Assembly: GCA_022844275.1 (NCBI GenBank)
Contig: JALHMB010000001.1
Location: forward strand, 682,001-746,000
Length of the DNA: 64,000 nt
Direction of reading: 5' to 3'
Source of the DNA: Hyphomicrobiaceae bacterium
GTDB taxonomy: Bacteria > Pseudomonadota > Alphaproteobacteria > Rhizobiales > Hyphomicrobiaceae
The stretch's first letter is position 1. Each line of letters opens with the position of its first letter. Below are positions 39,163-49,733 of the stretch, one piece after another. The notes under the pieces were generated by a model that saw only the letters and a program-made list of their open reading frames with translations, did not search any database and was not told the origin of the DNA. A program made the translations under genes and the position numbers.

Positions 39163-40044
39163 ATGCGGATTTTCGATCTCGTGACAAGACTGGTCAAGCT
39201 CGTCGGCTCGGCCGCCGTTTGCGCCGTCGTGATCGGCGTCCCGGCGCCTGACGTTCAGGCGCAAGAGAAGTGCGACCCCGCAGCGACGCCGACGAAGTAC
39301 CCCTCGCTCAAAGGCAAGACGATCAGCATGGGGCAATCTCCGACGTCGCCGCCGTACGCTTTCATCGAGCCGCCCTCCGAGGAGCACACGGGATTCGACA
39401 CCGACATGGCACGGGAGCTCTTCAAGTGCCTCGGCCTCAAGTTTGAAATCAAAGCCGGCAAATGGTCCGGGCTGCTGCCGGCGCTGATCGCGGGGCAGAC
39501 GGACATCATGTGGAGCAACCTTTTCTACACGCCGCCGCGGGCTGAGCAGGTCGACTTCGTCACGTATCGCATCAACGCGACAAGCGGCCTCGTCCAGAAG
39601 GGCAACCCGAAGAAGGTCTCGGCCTTGGAGGACGTCTGCGGCCTGCGCGCCACGGGTGGACTCGGCACGGTCGAGGAAGCGGCCTTCCGCGAGCAAAGCA
39701 AGAAGTGCGAGGCAGCCGGCAAAAAGCCCGTGGAGATCCTCCAGCACCAGGAGAACACGGCCGGTATCCGTCTCCTCGCAACGGATCGCGCAGACGTCCA
39801 GCTCCTCGACACCGGCGCTTCCGGCTTCATGGTGAAGAAGATGCCGAATGAGCTCGAGATCGCATTCACGACCAAGACGCAGTTCAAGGTCGCCGTCGGC
39901 ATCAACAAGAACCTGCCGGAGCTTCGTCAAGCGATCTTCGATGCCATGAAGATCCTGCAGGCCAACGGCACGCAGAAGCAGTTGATGGAGAAGTACGGTA
40001 TCGATCCGGAACTCCAGATCCCGACGGAAATCCTGACGAAGTAA
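39163..40044 (+). CDS. Amino-acid-type ABC transporter substrate-binding protein
   Basis: Signal peptide; [34 protein letters not shown]; adjacent permease/ATPase. Confidence 0.9.
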   Translation: MRIFDLVTRLVKLVGSAAVCAVVIGVPAPDVQAQEKCDPAATPTKYPSLKGKTISMGQSPTSPPYAFIEPPSEEHTGFDTDMARELFKCLGLKFEIKAGKWSGLLPALIAGQTDIMWSNLFYTPPRAEQVDFVTYRINATSGLVQKGNPKKVSALEDVCGLRATGGLGTVEEAAFREQSKKCEAAGKKPVEILQHQENTAGIRLLATDRADVQLLDTGASGFMVKKMPNELEIAFTTKTQFKVAVGINKNLPELRQAIFDAMKILQANGTQKQLMEKYGIDPELQIPTEILTK

Positions 40045-40078
40045 TCGCGTCGGACTCGCGGAACGGGACCAGAGAGAC

Positions 40079-41659
40079 ATGTTCGATATCCTTGGCTATT
40101 TGGCATCGCCCGCGCTGTTGAACGGCGCGGCTCTGACGATACAGATCGCCGCCGTCTCTCTGGTCGCCGGGCTGGCGCTCGGGCTTCTGCTTGCCCTCAT
40201 GCGCCTGTCCGGCAATTCCGTACTTAATAGCGTAGCATGGTCGTACATCTGGCTGATGCGTGGCACGCCACTCCTGCTCCAGCTCGTCTTCCTCTTCAAT
40301 GTTCTGCCGTCGGTCGGCATAAAGCTCGATCCGATCTCCACGGCGATCATCGGCTTCGCGCTGAACGAGGCTGCCTTCGCCGCGGAGATCATTCGCGGCA
40401 GCATTCTCTCCGTCAATCGCAGTCAGATCATCGCGGCAGCGGCACTCGGCATGCCGTCCCTCTTGACACTGCGGCGCGTCATCCTTCCCCAGGCCATGAG
40501 GCCGATGCTCCCTGGCATCGGCAATCAGACCATCAGCCTCATCAAGAGCACGTCGATCGCCTCGGTGATCTTCGTGAACGAGCTGACGTTCCGCGCCGAG
40601 CAGATTGTCGGCCACAATTTTCAGTTCTTCAAAGTCTTCACGGCCGCCGCTCTCATCTACCTGGCCATGACGAGCGCGGTTGCCATTCTGCAGGCTCTCT
40701 TGGAGAAGCACTTCGACTACTTCCGCGAGACTGCAGCGGCGACAAAGCAAAGCCATGCGTCCGAGGCGGCGCCAGCCGCTTTGACTGAGGCCGCCTCCAC
40801 GCCGAATGGCGCCAAGAAGGAGGAGCTTCCAGCCCTCATCCGCGACGTCTGCAGCGATCTCGGCGAACAAAGCGGTCAGGATTTCGTCGTCTGCCGCAAT
40901 GTCCAGAAATCCTACGGCAATCGCGAGATCCTGAAGGGGGTGGACTTCACGGTTAAGCGCGGCGAGGTCGTGGTGCTCATGGGACCCAGCGGATCGGGCA
41001 AAAGCACGCTGCTGCGACTCATCAATCACCTGGAGGCCATGGATTGGGGCGAGATCCTCGTCGATGGCCGCACCGTTGGCTACGAGCAGCTCCCTGGCGG
41101 CGGCTGGAAGCCTGTGCGGCGCCTTGCCCAAGCGAGGGCCGAAGCACGCATCAGCATGGTCTTCCAGCAGTTCAACCTGTTCGAGCACCTGACAGCCCTC
41201 GAAAATATTGTCGAGGCGCCCGTTCGTGTTTATGGCACGCCGCCCAAGGAGGCCGAGGCCATCGCACGTAGACTGCTGGCAAGTGTAGGCCTCGCACAGC
41301 ACGCCGACCATCATCCGCATCGCCTCTCCGGTGGCCAGCAGCAGCGTGTTGCTATTGCGCGCGCACTCGCCGTCTCGCCTCGGGTCATGCTTTTCGACGA
41401 GCCGACATCGGCCCTTGATCCTGAACTCGTCGGCGACGTTCTGAATGTCATCCGCGGCCTCGCCGAAGCCGGCATGACGATGATCGTTGTCACGCACGAA
41501 GTGCGCTTCGCGCGAGACGTGGCCGATCGCATCGTCTTCATGGATGGCGGCGTCATCGTCGAGGAAGGACCGCCGAGCGCCGTGCTCGACAATCCTCAGC
41601 AGGAGCGAACCAAACAGTTCCTCCGCACCGTCACGCAATCAGACTTGCAGCCCGCCTGA
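40079..41659 (+). CDS. Fused amino-acid ABC transporter permease/ATP-binding protein
   Basis: 526 aa: HisM-like permease ([18 protein letters not shown]) then GlnQ-like ATPase ([43 protein letters not shown]). Confidence 0.92.
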   Translation: MFDILGYLASPALLNGAALTIQIAAVSLVAGLALGLLLALMRLSGNSVLNSVAWSYIWLMRGTPLLLQLVFLFNVLPSVGIKLDPISTAIIGFALNEAAFAAEIIRGSILSVNRSQIIAAAALGMPSLLTLRRVILPQAMRPMLPGIGNQTISLIKSTSIASVIFVNELTFRAEQIVGHNFQFFKVFTAAALIYLAMTSAVAILQALLEKHFDYFRETAAATKQSHASEAAPAALTEAASTPNGAKKEELPALIRDVCSDLGEQSGQDFVVCRNVQKSYGNREILKGVDFTVKRGEVVVLMGPSGSGKSTLLRLINHLEAMDWGEILVDGRTVGYEQLPGGGWKPVRRLAQARAEARISMVFQQFNLFEHLTALENIVEAPVRVYGTPPKEAEAIARRLLASVGLAQHADHHPHRLSGGQQQRVAIARALAVSPRVMLFDEPTSALDPELVGDVLNVIRGLAEAGMTMIVVTHEVRFARDVADRIVFMDGGVIVEEGPPSAVLDNPQQERTKQFLRTVTQSDLQPA

Positions 41660-41692
41660 TCAGTCGAGGCGCGAAAACAAGGAGACTTGATC

Positions 41693-42988
41693 ATGTTCCA
41701 TCTGGGCTGGTTCATAGGTCGTGGATATTCCGTGCAGGCGTGGAATGCCCCATGGTCGGGCACGATCGGAACCGACTACATGCAGCCTGACATCTATATC
41801 GATCTTGTGCGGTCGCTTGAGCGCGCGTGCTTCGACTACGTCATGATCGAGGATGGTTCTTTCGTCCCGGACGCTTTCCAGGGATCGGCGGATTGGTATT
41901 TGCGGAACGCGAGCACCGTTCCCAAGCACGATCCCATGCCGCTCGTTCCGCTGCTGGCGCAAGCCACGAACCATGTAGGCATCGTTGCGACCATGACGAC
42001 GGCCTTCTATCCGCCGTACCTCGCGGCGCGCTTGGGCGCGACGCTCGATCACCTGACCAAGGGTCGCGTCGGCCTCAATCTCGTCACGGCACACAACGAC
42101 CGGACGGCGCAGAACTTCGGCCTCGACCAGCACTATGAGCATGATCACCGCTACGAGATCGCGGACGAATGGTTTCGCGTCGTGGACCAGCTTTGGCACT
42201 CGTGGGAGCCGGGCGCGATCGTCAACGATGGTGCGCAGCCGATGTACGCGGACGTGAGCAAGGTTCATCCGATCAATTTCGTCGGAAAGTACTTCAAGTG
42301 CCGCGGTCCCCTGAACATGCCGGCAGGCCCACAGGGGCGGCCACTCATCTGCCAGGCCGGCATTTCCCCCGCTGGTCGGGAGTTTGCTTCGAAGCACGCG
42401 GATACCATCGTCTCCCGCGCGCGGGGCGCGGCATCGGCCAAGAAGTTCAGAGACGATGTGCGTGAGCGCATGACCGCGCACGGCCGCAATCCTGACGACT
42501 GCAAGATCATGTTCGCAACTACCATCATCCTCGGCGAGACCATGGAGGACGCAAAGGCCAAGAAGGCGCGCGCCGATGCGGCGCTCATCGCCAATCTCGA
42601 ACCTCGGCTCGCTCAGCTTTCCTTCTATAGCGGGCAGGACTTCTCGAAGGTTCCGCTCGATGAGCCACTCGGCGAGGTGAAGACGAATGCCTCGCGTGGC
42701 CTGGCGCAGCTCATGACCAGCGGCACGGGCAAGACGACGCTGCGCGAAATGCTCACGGACACGTCGAGCGGCGGCCTGGACTTCGTCGGCACGCCCGACA
42801 GCGTCGCGGCGGAGATGGGCGAGGTGGCCGCGGAGATGGGCGGCGACGGCTTCATGATGTCCGATCCGGTTACCCGCCGGAATATCGCCGAGATCACGGA
42901 CGGCCTTGCGCCGGCATTGAAGAAGCGTGGCCTTATTCGTACAGGTTATGCCCACAAGCACCTTCGCGACAATCTCCGCGAGTTCTAG
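41693..42988 (+). CDS. LLM class flavin-dependent oxidoreductase (NtaA/SnaA/DszA-like)
   Basis: GATLDHLTKGRVGLNLVTAHNDRTAQNFGLDQ; QGRPLICQAGISPAGREFASKHAD; paralogue-like to 18865..20187; start could be 41687. Confidence 0.9.
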   Translation: MFHLGWFIGRGYSVQAWNAPWSGTIGTDYMQPDIYIDLVRSLERACFDYVMIEDGSFVPDAFQGSADWYLRNASTVPKHDPMPLVPLLAQATNHVGIVATMTTAFYPPYLAARLGATLDHLTKGRVGLNLVTAHNDRTAQNFGLDQHYEHDHRYEIADEWFRVVDQLWHSWEPGAIVNDGAQPMYADVSKVHPINFVGKYFKCRGPLNMPAGPQGRPLICQAGISPAGREFASKHADTIVSRARGAASAKKFRDDVRERMTAHGRNPDDCKIMFATTIILGETMEDAKAKKARADAALIANLEPRLAQLSFYSGQDFSKVPLDEPLGEVKTNASRGLAQLMTSGTGKTTLREMLTDTSSGGLDFVGTPDSVAAEMGEVAAEMGGDGFMMSDPVTRRNIAEITDGLAPALKKRGLIRTGYAHKHLRDNLREF

Positions 42989-43045
42989 GCAACCAGCCAA
43001 CGCTGGCCGCCGGCGGCGGCTTCGTCTACTGCATGGGAGCATTCT

Positions 43046-43990
43046 ATGAGCCACCACCATGATATGCCTTTTTCCGTCGACACCATGGTGTGGGGCTCAT
43101 TCGATGCGGCCGTAAAGCCGGTGATCGAGATTGCATCCGGCGATACGGTCTCGCTGCGGGCACTTCCGGCATGCTTGCCATCGCGCCTACCCAAGGCGGA
43201 AGCACATAATATCCCGCCGCTTCTCATTGAAGCGATGCAGACGTTGCCGCCAGGCCCCTCGGGTCACATCCTGACGGGACCAATAGCGGTCAAGGGCGCG
43301 ATGCCGGGCGATATCCTCCAGGTGGACATCCTCGATGTGAAGTGCTGGATGGAGTGGGGCTACGTGTCGTTCGGCCCACTGAAGGGGACTCTGCCGAACG
43401 ACTTTCCCGATCCGGCGATCGTCCATCCATTCATCGATCACGCGGCTGGTCTAATTCGCTTCGTTAAGGGGATAACGCTCCCGATTGCGCCCTTCTTCGG
43501 GATCATGGGGGTCGCCCCGCCTGCGATCTGGGGCAAACAGCCGAGCGCCGTACCTCGCGCGTTCGGCGGCAATCTCGACAACAAGGAACTACGCGCCGGC
43601 ACGACTCTCTATCTCCCGGTGTTCGTCCCAGGAGCGCAGTTTTCAGCGGGCGATGGCCACGGCACGCAAGGCGATGGCGAAGTCTGCATCAACGGTCTGG
43701 AAACCGGTCTCGACGGCACATTTCGGTTGACGGTTCGAAAGGACCTCGACTGGACGTGGCCCTTCGCGGAAAGCCCAACACACTTGATTTCGATGGGCAT
43801 CGACGAAGACCTCGATGAAGCAGCTCGCCAGGCACTCCGTCAGATGATCCTGCACATCACGCGGCTCAGCACCCTTACGCGTGAGGAGGCCTACATGCTT
43901 TGCTCGCTCACCGGCGATATGCGCGTTACGCAGTTGGTCAACGGCAACAAGGGCGTTCACATGATGATGGCGAAGTCAGCAATAAGCTGA
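43046..43990 (+). CDS. Acetamidase/formamidase family protein
   Basis: GPSGHILTGPIAVKGAMPGDILQVDILDV; GNLDNKELRAGTTLYLPVFVPGAQFSAGDGHGTQGDGEVC. Confidence 0.92.
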   Translation: MSHHHDMPFSVDTMVWGSFDAAVKPVIEIASGDTVSLRALPACLPSRLPKAEAHNIPPLLIEAMQTLPPGPSGHILTGPIAVKGAMPGDILQVDILDVKCWMEWGYVSFGPLKGTLPNDFPDPAIVHPFIDHAAGLIRFVKGITLPIAPFFGIMGVAPPAIWGKQPSAVPRAFGGNLDNKELRAGTTLYLPVFVPGAQFSAGDGHGTQGDGEVCINGLETGLDGTFRLTVRKDLDWTWPFAESPTHLISMGIDEDLDEAARQALRQMILHITRLSTLTREEAYMLCSLTGDMRVTQLVNGNKGVHMMMAKSAIS

Positions 43991-44521
43991 CAGCGGCGCC
44001 CGCATGCACTCGACAACTGCCGTGGACGAACTTTGTCATGGCGCCTGGATGATTGATGCCCAACTCGGGCGCCGCGGCTATTTGATACTTCAGTCGACAG
44101 CGTCGCTGATCCTTTCGAGGACTTAAGAATGGACGCTCCGGATCTGCCGGGTGAGATATCACTGCACCCGCACGCTTGCGCTCATGCCGCCTAGCGGCAA
44201 CGAGTACACTCCGGGAGCGTGTTGCATCCCAGACGCGAGCCATCATCGTGCAAGGACGTTGCGTCATTCCCATCTTCAGAGCCACCGATCCGAGAGCGCC
44301 GCCAATCGAGTTCAGCAGTCAGTTCTGCTGCATCTAAAGACGAAGAAGTGATAAGCCTCTGAAGCGCGCCGCAATCTTTCAGGCGAGCCGGCGGCGCGCC
44401 TCATTGCGGGCAGATTCCTGTCGCAGCTATGGTCGTCGCATCTCCATGCATAGTTGAAGTGGCCGGCCGCAAAGTGGCGCCAATCGTCTCCATGCTGCGG
44501 GTCAGAGGGGGAGTAAATCAC

Positions 44522-45673
44522 ATGAGGTTCTTTGCAGTGGCCGCAATTGCGGCCGTTGTCGTCTCTGCGACCTTTGATACTTCACGAGCACAAACAGCCG
44601 ATCCGACTGTTCTCAAGCAGCGCGCGCAGCTGCGCGCAGCACGCGAACAATATCGCGAACGGCTCAATGAGAATGTCATCTATCTTATGGGCGGTCAGCT
44701 CGGTGCCGGCTATGCCGTGATCGCCCATGACATTTCCGTGGTTGTCAATCAGGGCGACAACCTGCGGGTACTACCTGTGGGCGGCGGCGCCGGCGTGCAG
44801 AACGTGCGCGACGTCGCTTTCCTGCGCGGTATCGATCTTGGCATAACGAACCTGCTGACCCTCAATCACCTGAAGGCATCGGGTGAGCTTGGCGTCAACC
44901 TCGACCAGCAAATCACCTACATCGCACCACTTTTCCTCGAGACCCTGCATATCCTCGCGCGTGGGGAGTACAATCGCTTAGAGGATCTGAGAGGAAAGAA
45001 GATCAGCTTCAACTACAAAGGAAGTGCAACGGCGCAGTTTGCGCCGCTCGTGTTCAAGGCACTCGGCATCGAGATCCAGGAACTCTACATCGGGCAGGCC
45101 GATGCCATGGAGAAAATGCGCACCGGCGAAGTAGATGCAACGGCCTGCACGTGCCCCGTTCCTGTTCCGGCGTTTGCCAGCGCCAAGCCCGAGTGGGGAT
45201 TCAAGCTGCTTCCCGTGCCCTTCTCGCGGGCTCTCGAGGACAACTACTATCCCTCCAAACTGACGCATGAAGAGTACCCCAATCTGGTACCCAAAGAGGC
45301 GGCCGAAACAGAGACCATCGCGACCGCCAACGTGCTCATTGCCTTCAACTGGGCCAGAGACACGGCACGCTATGCTCGCATTGCCAGATTCACCGAGGCG
45401 ATGTTCACGAGGTTCGAGGACTTCCAAAAGCCTCCGCGCCACCCTCTCTGGAAGACTGTCAATCTCGCGGGAAAGCTACCCGGCTGGCAGCGGTTTCCTG
45501 CTGCGCAGGAATGGATCGACAGGTTCGAGAAGGACGATACGACGAGGTTGCAGACCAGCTTCGCCCAGTTCATGGCTGGCCGGCGGGCATCCATGGAAAG
45601 GAACGCTGCAGCCGATCAGGAACGGCTGTTCCGCGAGTTCATTGAGTGGAGGGCACGAGCCGCGGGCAGGTAG
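44522..45673 (+). CDS. TAXI family TRAP transporter solute-binding protein
   Basis: Signal peptide; IYLMGGQLGAGYAVIAHDIS; LRVLPVGGGAGVQNVRDVAFLRGIDLGI. Confidence 0.85.
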   Translation: MRFFAVAAIAAVVVSATFDTSRAQTADPTVLKQRAQLRAAREQYRERLNENVIYLMGGQLGAGYAVIAHDISVVVNQGDNLRVLPVGGGAGVQNVRDVAFLRGIDLGITNLLTLNHLKASGELGVNLDQQITYIAPLFLETLHILARGEYNRLEDLRGKKISFNYKGSATAQFAPLVFKALGIEIQELYIGQADAMEKMRTGEVDATACTCPVPVPAFASAKPEWGFKLLPVPFSRALEDNYYPSKLTHEEYPNLVPKEAAETETIATANVLIAFNWARDTARYARIARFTEAMFTRFEDFQKPPRHPLWKTVNLAGKLPGWQRFPAAQEWIDRFEKDDTTRLQTSFAQFMAGRRASMERNAAADQERLFREFIEWRARAAGR

Positions 45674-46088
45674 GTGCGCGCGAGAGGCGATGGCTATCGA
45701 GGTCGACCTGGTGGAGCAGCTTTGCGGTTACGAAGCGCTCTAGCAGAGATGCAGCCGAGCCAGCTGCAAACCACAGTGTGCAAATGTTCCAGACAGCCAA
45801 GACTGCGCGCCCTTCAAGCTGCGGGTTTACTCCGAACATTCGCAGATGACCGCAAGCGCTGTCGTCTGCCCGCCTCTAAACGAGCGCGAGAGCTTCGCAT
45901 GGACAACTTCTTGCTGCGTTCGTGTGGCGCGGCATCCAGTGGGAGGACATCAGGCGGCGAGGAGCCTGGGAATCATTTAGATCGACCAGAATAGCGCCCC
46001 TGTCTGATGTGATCCTCAACGCACAATGCCCGCAGACGACCGCTGGCCGGTCAGCATCGGGGGCCATTGGCCAAGATGCTCATGGGGC

Positions 46089-46877
46089 CTATCGGCCGGA
46101 GCTGTCTGTCAGTTGCATGAGGCCGAGCTTAAGGTGGCGACGGAGGACTCTTTCCGTTCGATCTGGAGAGCGGGCGCGCAAGGCAGCTACGATCTGCTCA
46201 TGATCTCTCAAGGCTTGATCGACCAACTTCTTCTCTGTCCGTGTCACCCACCGTGGATGAAGAAAGTACTCATTGAAACTATTGAGCATCTCAATCAGCC
46301 TTGGCGAGCCGGACGCCTGCACGATCGTGAGATGAAATTGATGATTGACGCGCACGCGCTCTGCCGGCGACGCCTTGTGCCCCCTCTTTACAAGGTCTTC
46401 GAGTAGCTGAAGCTGTTCGTCGGTAATTCGCTCCGCCGCGAGACGGGCCGCGCAAAGCTCCAGCGCCTCACGGATATGATGAATATCGGCGACATCGCCG
46501 GCCATATCCACCACTTCGACACCCGTTGTCTCATGCTCGCGAACGAGACGGTCGCCTATGAGGCGCGAAATGGCTTCGCGGACAGGCGTTCGACTGACAC
46601 CCAGCGCCTGCGCAATCTCGACCTCTCGCAGACGCGCGCCAGATGCGATCTCACCGGAGATAATGGCGCGGCGCAGATGGCGATAGACCTGATCCGCCAC
46701 CCTCGCTGCACGCATGACGGTTGCGGGCTTCATGGTGCCCGACGAGAGCGGGTTCGCCGATCGCTCTGGTCGTAGCGTTGTGGAGGCATTGTTCTGCTGC
46801 CCGGCCCGTCGGTTTTTCGCAACACTATTGTGCATGCGCGGCCCTTTGAGAGTTGGTCCTTTTGTCTTGGACTTCAT
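46089..46877 (-). CDS. GntR family (FCD) transcriptional regulator
   Basis: RLREVEIAQALGVSRTPVREAISRLIGDRLV; FCD C-terminus; N-terminal start uncertain. Confidence 0.9.
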   Translation of the reverse strand: MKSKTKGPTLKGPRMHNSVAKNRRAGQQNNASTTLRPERSANPLSSGTMKPATVMRAARVADQVYRHLRRAIISGEIASGARLREVEIAQALGVSRTPVREAISRLIGDRLVREHETTGVEVVDMAGDVADIHHIREALELCAARLAAERITDEQLQLLEDLVKRGHKASPAERVRVNHQFHLTIVQASGSPRLIEMLNSFNEYFLHPRWVTRTEKKLVDQALRDHEQIVAALRARSPDRTERVLRRHLKLGLMQLTDSSGR

Positions 46878-47297
46878 ACGTAACCGCTATCGGTGTGCAA
46901 CCTGCCCTCGACGGCCCGCAGAGCGTTTCCCGCAATCAGATCCGTGACGCGATTTCTCAAGCCACTAATGATACGACTCGAACAGTAATGCAATATGCAC
47001 GCAGTATGCAGAGTTCAGCCTCCAGCATTGCGCTCAGTGTCTCGCAGAGCTGCCAACGCAGCCCAACGCGGCAAGCCACTTGATCAATCGGGCGCCGCTT
47101 CATGCAAGCAAATCGTGCAACCTAACCCTTCGCTCTCGACGCCTATCCCTCGATAATTCTCTCGAAACATCGGTAAAACCGAGCTTTCTCAGCGCTTGCT
47201 CGAGGTGGCATGGACCTTGCGATGCCTAATGCTGCATACAGCATTCTGCGTTCCATATTTGGGGCGCGGCGACATCGAGAAGGCACCCCCTCAGTTC

Positions 47298-47963
47298 ATG
47301 GACTACACATGGCACTTCCAGATCGTCTGGGAATATCGCGCAGTCTTCGTGCGCGGCGCCATCATGACCGCCCAGATCACCTTCTGGGCTACATTGATCG
47401 GATTGACCCTCGGCCTCGCGCTCGGCCTTATGCGTCGAAGCCAGATCGTTCTGCTTCGTGCGCCCGCCGCAACCTTCATCGAGCTCTTCCGGTCAACGCC
47501 GGTGCTCGTGCAGCTCGTCTGGATCTACTACTCGCTGCCGATCCTCACCGGCCTGCAGATGAGCAATACCGTGTCGGTCACTATCGGTCTCGGCCTGCAC
47601 GCCGCTGCCTACTTTGGCGAGATCTTCCGGGCCGGCGTGAACTCCATTGCAAAGGGGCAATGGGACGCCGCGCGCGCGATCGGCATGACCTATACGCAAG
47701 CCATGCGCAGGATCATCCTTCCGCAAGCCGTGCGGCGCATGATCCCGCCCTTCATCAATGAGTTTGCCTCACTCATCAAGCTGACGACGCTTGGTTCTGC
47801 CGTCGCTGTCAACGAACTGCTGCATGAGTCGAACAACCTCATCAACAACACCTATCGGCCGCTCGAGATCTATACAGCGCTGGCGGTGGCCTTCGCGGTC
47901 CTGATCTATCCCATCATCTATGCGTCGCAGCGGCTCGAGCGACGTTGGCAGCTACGCCAATGA
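47298..47963 (+). CDS. Amino acid ABC transporter permease
   Basis: [40 protein letters not shown]; start inferred at ATG 47298. Confidence 0.9.
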   Translation: MDYTWHFQIVWEYRAVFVRGAIMTAQITFWATLIGLTLGLALGLMRRSQIVLLRAPAATFIELFRSTPVLVQLVWIYYSLPILTGLQMSNTVSVTIGLGLHAAAYFGEIFRAGVNSIAKGQWDAARAIGMTYTQAMRRIILPQAVRRMIPPFINEFASLIKLTTLGSAVAVNELLHESNNLINNTYRPLEIYTALAVAFAVLIYPIIYASQRLERRWQLRQ

Positions 47964-48730
47964 CACCCGCCATGATCAAAGCACGCAACGTGCAGAAGTA
48001 CTTCGGGCAGCTGCACGTCCTGAAGGGCATCGACCTCGATATCGTCAAGGGCGAGGTGCTGGCCATCATCGGTCCGAGCGGATCGGGCAAAAGCACCTTC
48101 CTCAGGTGCATGAATTTTCTCGAGGAGTATGACCACGGCGAGATCTGGCTCGGCGATGAACTCGTCGGTTATCGCAAGAGCGCCAACGGTAAACTTGCCA
48201 AGGACGGCGCGGCCCGCATCGCGGCGATACGCACGCGCATGGGCATGGTGTTTCAGAGCTTCAATCTCTTCCCGCACATGAGCGTTCTCGAAAATGTTAT
48301 CGAGGGCCCGACGATCGTCCAGAGACGTAAGCGCGAGGAAGCCATCGAGCAGGCAAAAGCCTTACTCGATCGCGTCGGCCTCTCGGCAAAGATCGATGCC
48401 TATCCAGAGACGCTCTCCGGCGGTCAGCAGCAGCGTGCCGCCATCGCGCGCGCGCTCGCCATGAACCCCGAGGTCATGCTGTTTGACGAGCCCACATCGG
48501 CGCTCGATCCCGAACTCGTGGGCGAAGTCCTCGATGTCATAAAGTCTCTTACGGCCGACGGCATGACCATGGTCGTCGTCACACACGAGATGAGCTTCGC
48601 GCGGGACGTCGCCGACCGAGTGATGATGATGGACGACGGAATTCGCGTCGAAATCGACGCTCCCGAGAAGATCTTCACGAACCCGTCTCACGCGCGCACT
48701 GCGGAGTTTCTGCAGCGCGTCCTGCGGTGA
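47960..48730 (+). CDS. Amino acid ABC transporter ATP-binding protein
   Basis: [46 protein letters not shown] overlap with the permease. Confidence 0.93.
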   Translation: MTPAMIKARNVQKYFGQLHVLKGIDLDIVKGEVLAIIGPSGSGKSTFLRCMNFLEEYDHGEIWLGDELVGYRKSANGKLAKDGAARIAAIRTRMGMVFQSFNLFPHMSVLENVIEGPTIVQRRKREEAIEQAKALLDRVGLSAKIDAYPETLSGGQQQRAAIARALAMNPEVMLFDEPTSALDPELVGEVLDVIKSLTADGMTMVVVTHEMSFARDVADRVMMMDDGIRVEIDAPEKIFTNPSHARTAEFLQRVLR

Positions 48731-48772
48731 CTGAGGACCGAGACTTTGGCGCTGAAAGAAAGGGATCATGCA

Positions 48773-49642
48773 ATGAAGAGCATCGTACGTCGCTCGCTCC
48801 TGCTCGGGAGCATGTTAACCGCACTTGTGGCGCCTGCCAGCGTGCAGACCGCAAGCGCGCAGGTCATGGACCGCATTCTCAAGGAGAAGTCGATCAAGAT
48901 CGGGTTCATTCCCTCCCCGCCGGGCACCATCAAGGATCCCGCGTCGGGCGAGCTGAAGGGCTTCTACATCGAAGGCGTGCGCTACATATTCAAGACCATC
49001 GGCGTGGAACCGGTCTTCGTTGAAACGACCTGGGCGACCTTCGCCGCGGGCTTGCAGTCCGGCCAGTTTGACCTCTCCATGGCTGGCACGTTTGCGACCG
49101 TCCAACGCGCCGCCGCTGTCGAGTTCACCAGGCCCATCCACTATCTCGGCTACAGCGCCATCGTGAAGAAGGGCGACGAGCGCTTCAAGACGCTCGCCGA
49201 CTTCAACCAGGACGGACTTAAGATCGCCGTCGTGCAGGGCGGCGCCGGCATGGAGTACGTCAAGGAGAACTTCCCGAAGGCCACGATCGTAGCCCTCGGC
49301 ACCGGCAACCTGACAGCTCCCTTCGTCGAAGTGTCCGCAGGGCGCGCCGACGTCGGCATCGAGGATGCCTGGCAGGCACGCCGGTACGCGTCGGCGCAGC
49401 CCGGCGTGACCGATCTCTTCCAGGAAAGCCCGTACAATCTGCTTCCCATTGCGTGGAGCGTGAAGCGCGGCAACCAGGACCTCATCAACTTCATGAACAC
49501 GTCCATCGACTTCATGCTGTTGACTGGCCGCTGGGAGCGCATGGCCACCGCATACGGTGCCACCGGTCGCTTCCAAGACAAGCCGGTACTGTCGCCATTC
49601 GGCGGCTCACTCGAAACCCCCGCCGCAGCACCCAAGCACTAG
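48773..49642 (+). CDS. Amino-acid-type ABC transporter substrate-binding protein
   Basis: Signal peptide; IGFIPSPPGTIKDPASGELKGFYIEGVRYIFKTIGVEPVFVETTWATFAAGLQSGQFDL. Confidence 0.9.
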   Translation: MKSIVRRSLLLGSMLTALVAPASVQTASAQVMDRILKEKSIKIGFIPSPPGTIKDPASGELKGFYIEGVRYIFKTIGVEPVFVETTWATFAAGLQSGQFDLSMAGTFATVQRAAAVEFTRPIHYLGYSAIVKKGDERFKTLADFNQDGLKIAVVQGGAGMEYVKENFPKATIVALGTGNLTAPFVEVSAGRADVGIEDAWQARRYASAQPGVTDLFQESPYNLLPIAWSVKRGNQDLINFMNTSIDFMLLTGRWERMATAYGATGRFQDKPVLSPFGGSLETPAAAPKH

Positions 49643-49733
49643 GCCAGTACGACGATCGCGCGCATGAGTGGATATGTGGCGCGATCGTCGGCTAACGCGC
49701 GCACCGTCTCTGCGATCGAGGAGGAAATAGGGC

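Noticed and set aside
39902-41638. 578-aa minus-strand ORF, and similar long antisense ORFs (e.g. 25901..27046 -, 41660..43060 -, 34760-36619 +)
   Set aside because: Each lies antisense to a well-supported gene and has Arg/His/Asp-rich composition without motifs; typical shadow ORFs of GC-rich DNA.
45692-45743. Short frame MAIEVDLVEQLCGYEAL as a gene remnant
   Set aside because: Only 17 codons, no continuation in other frames that I can recognise.
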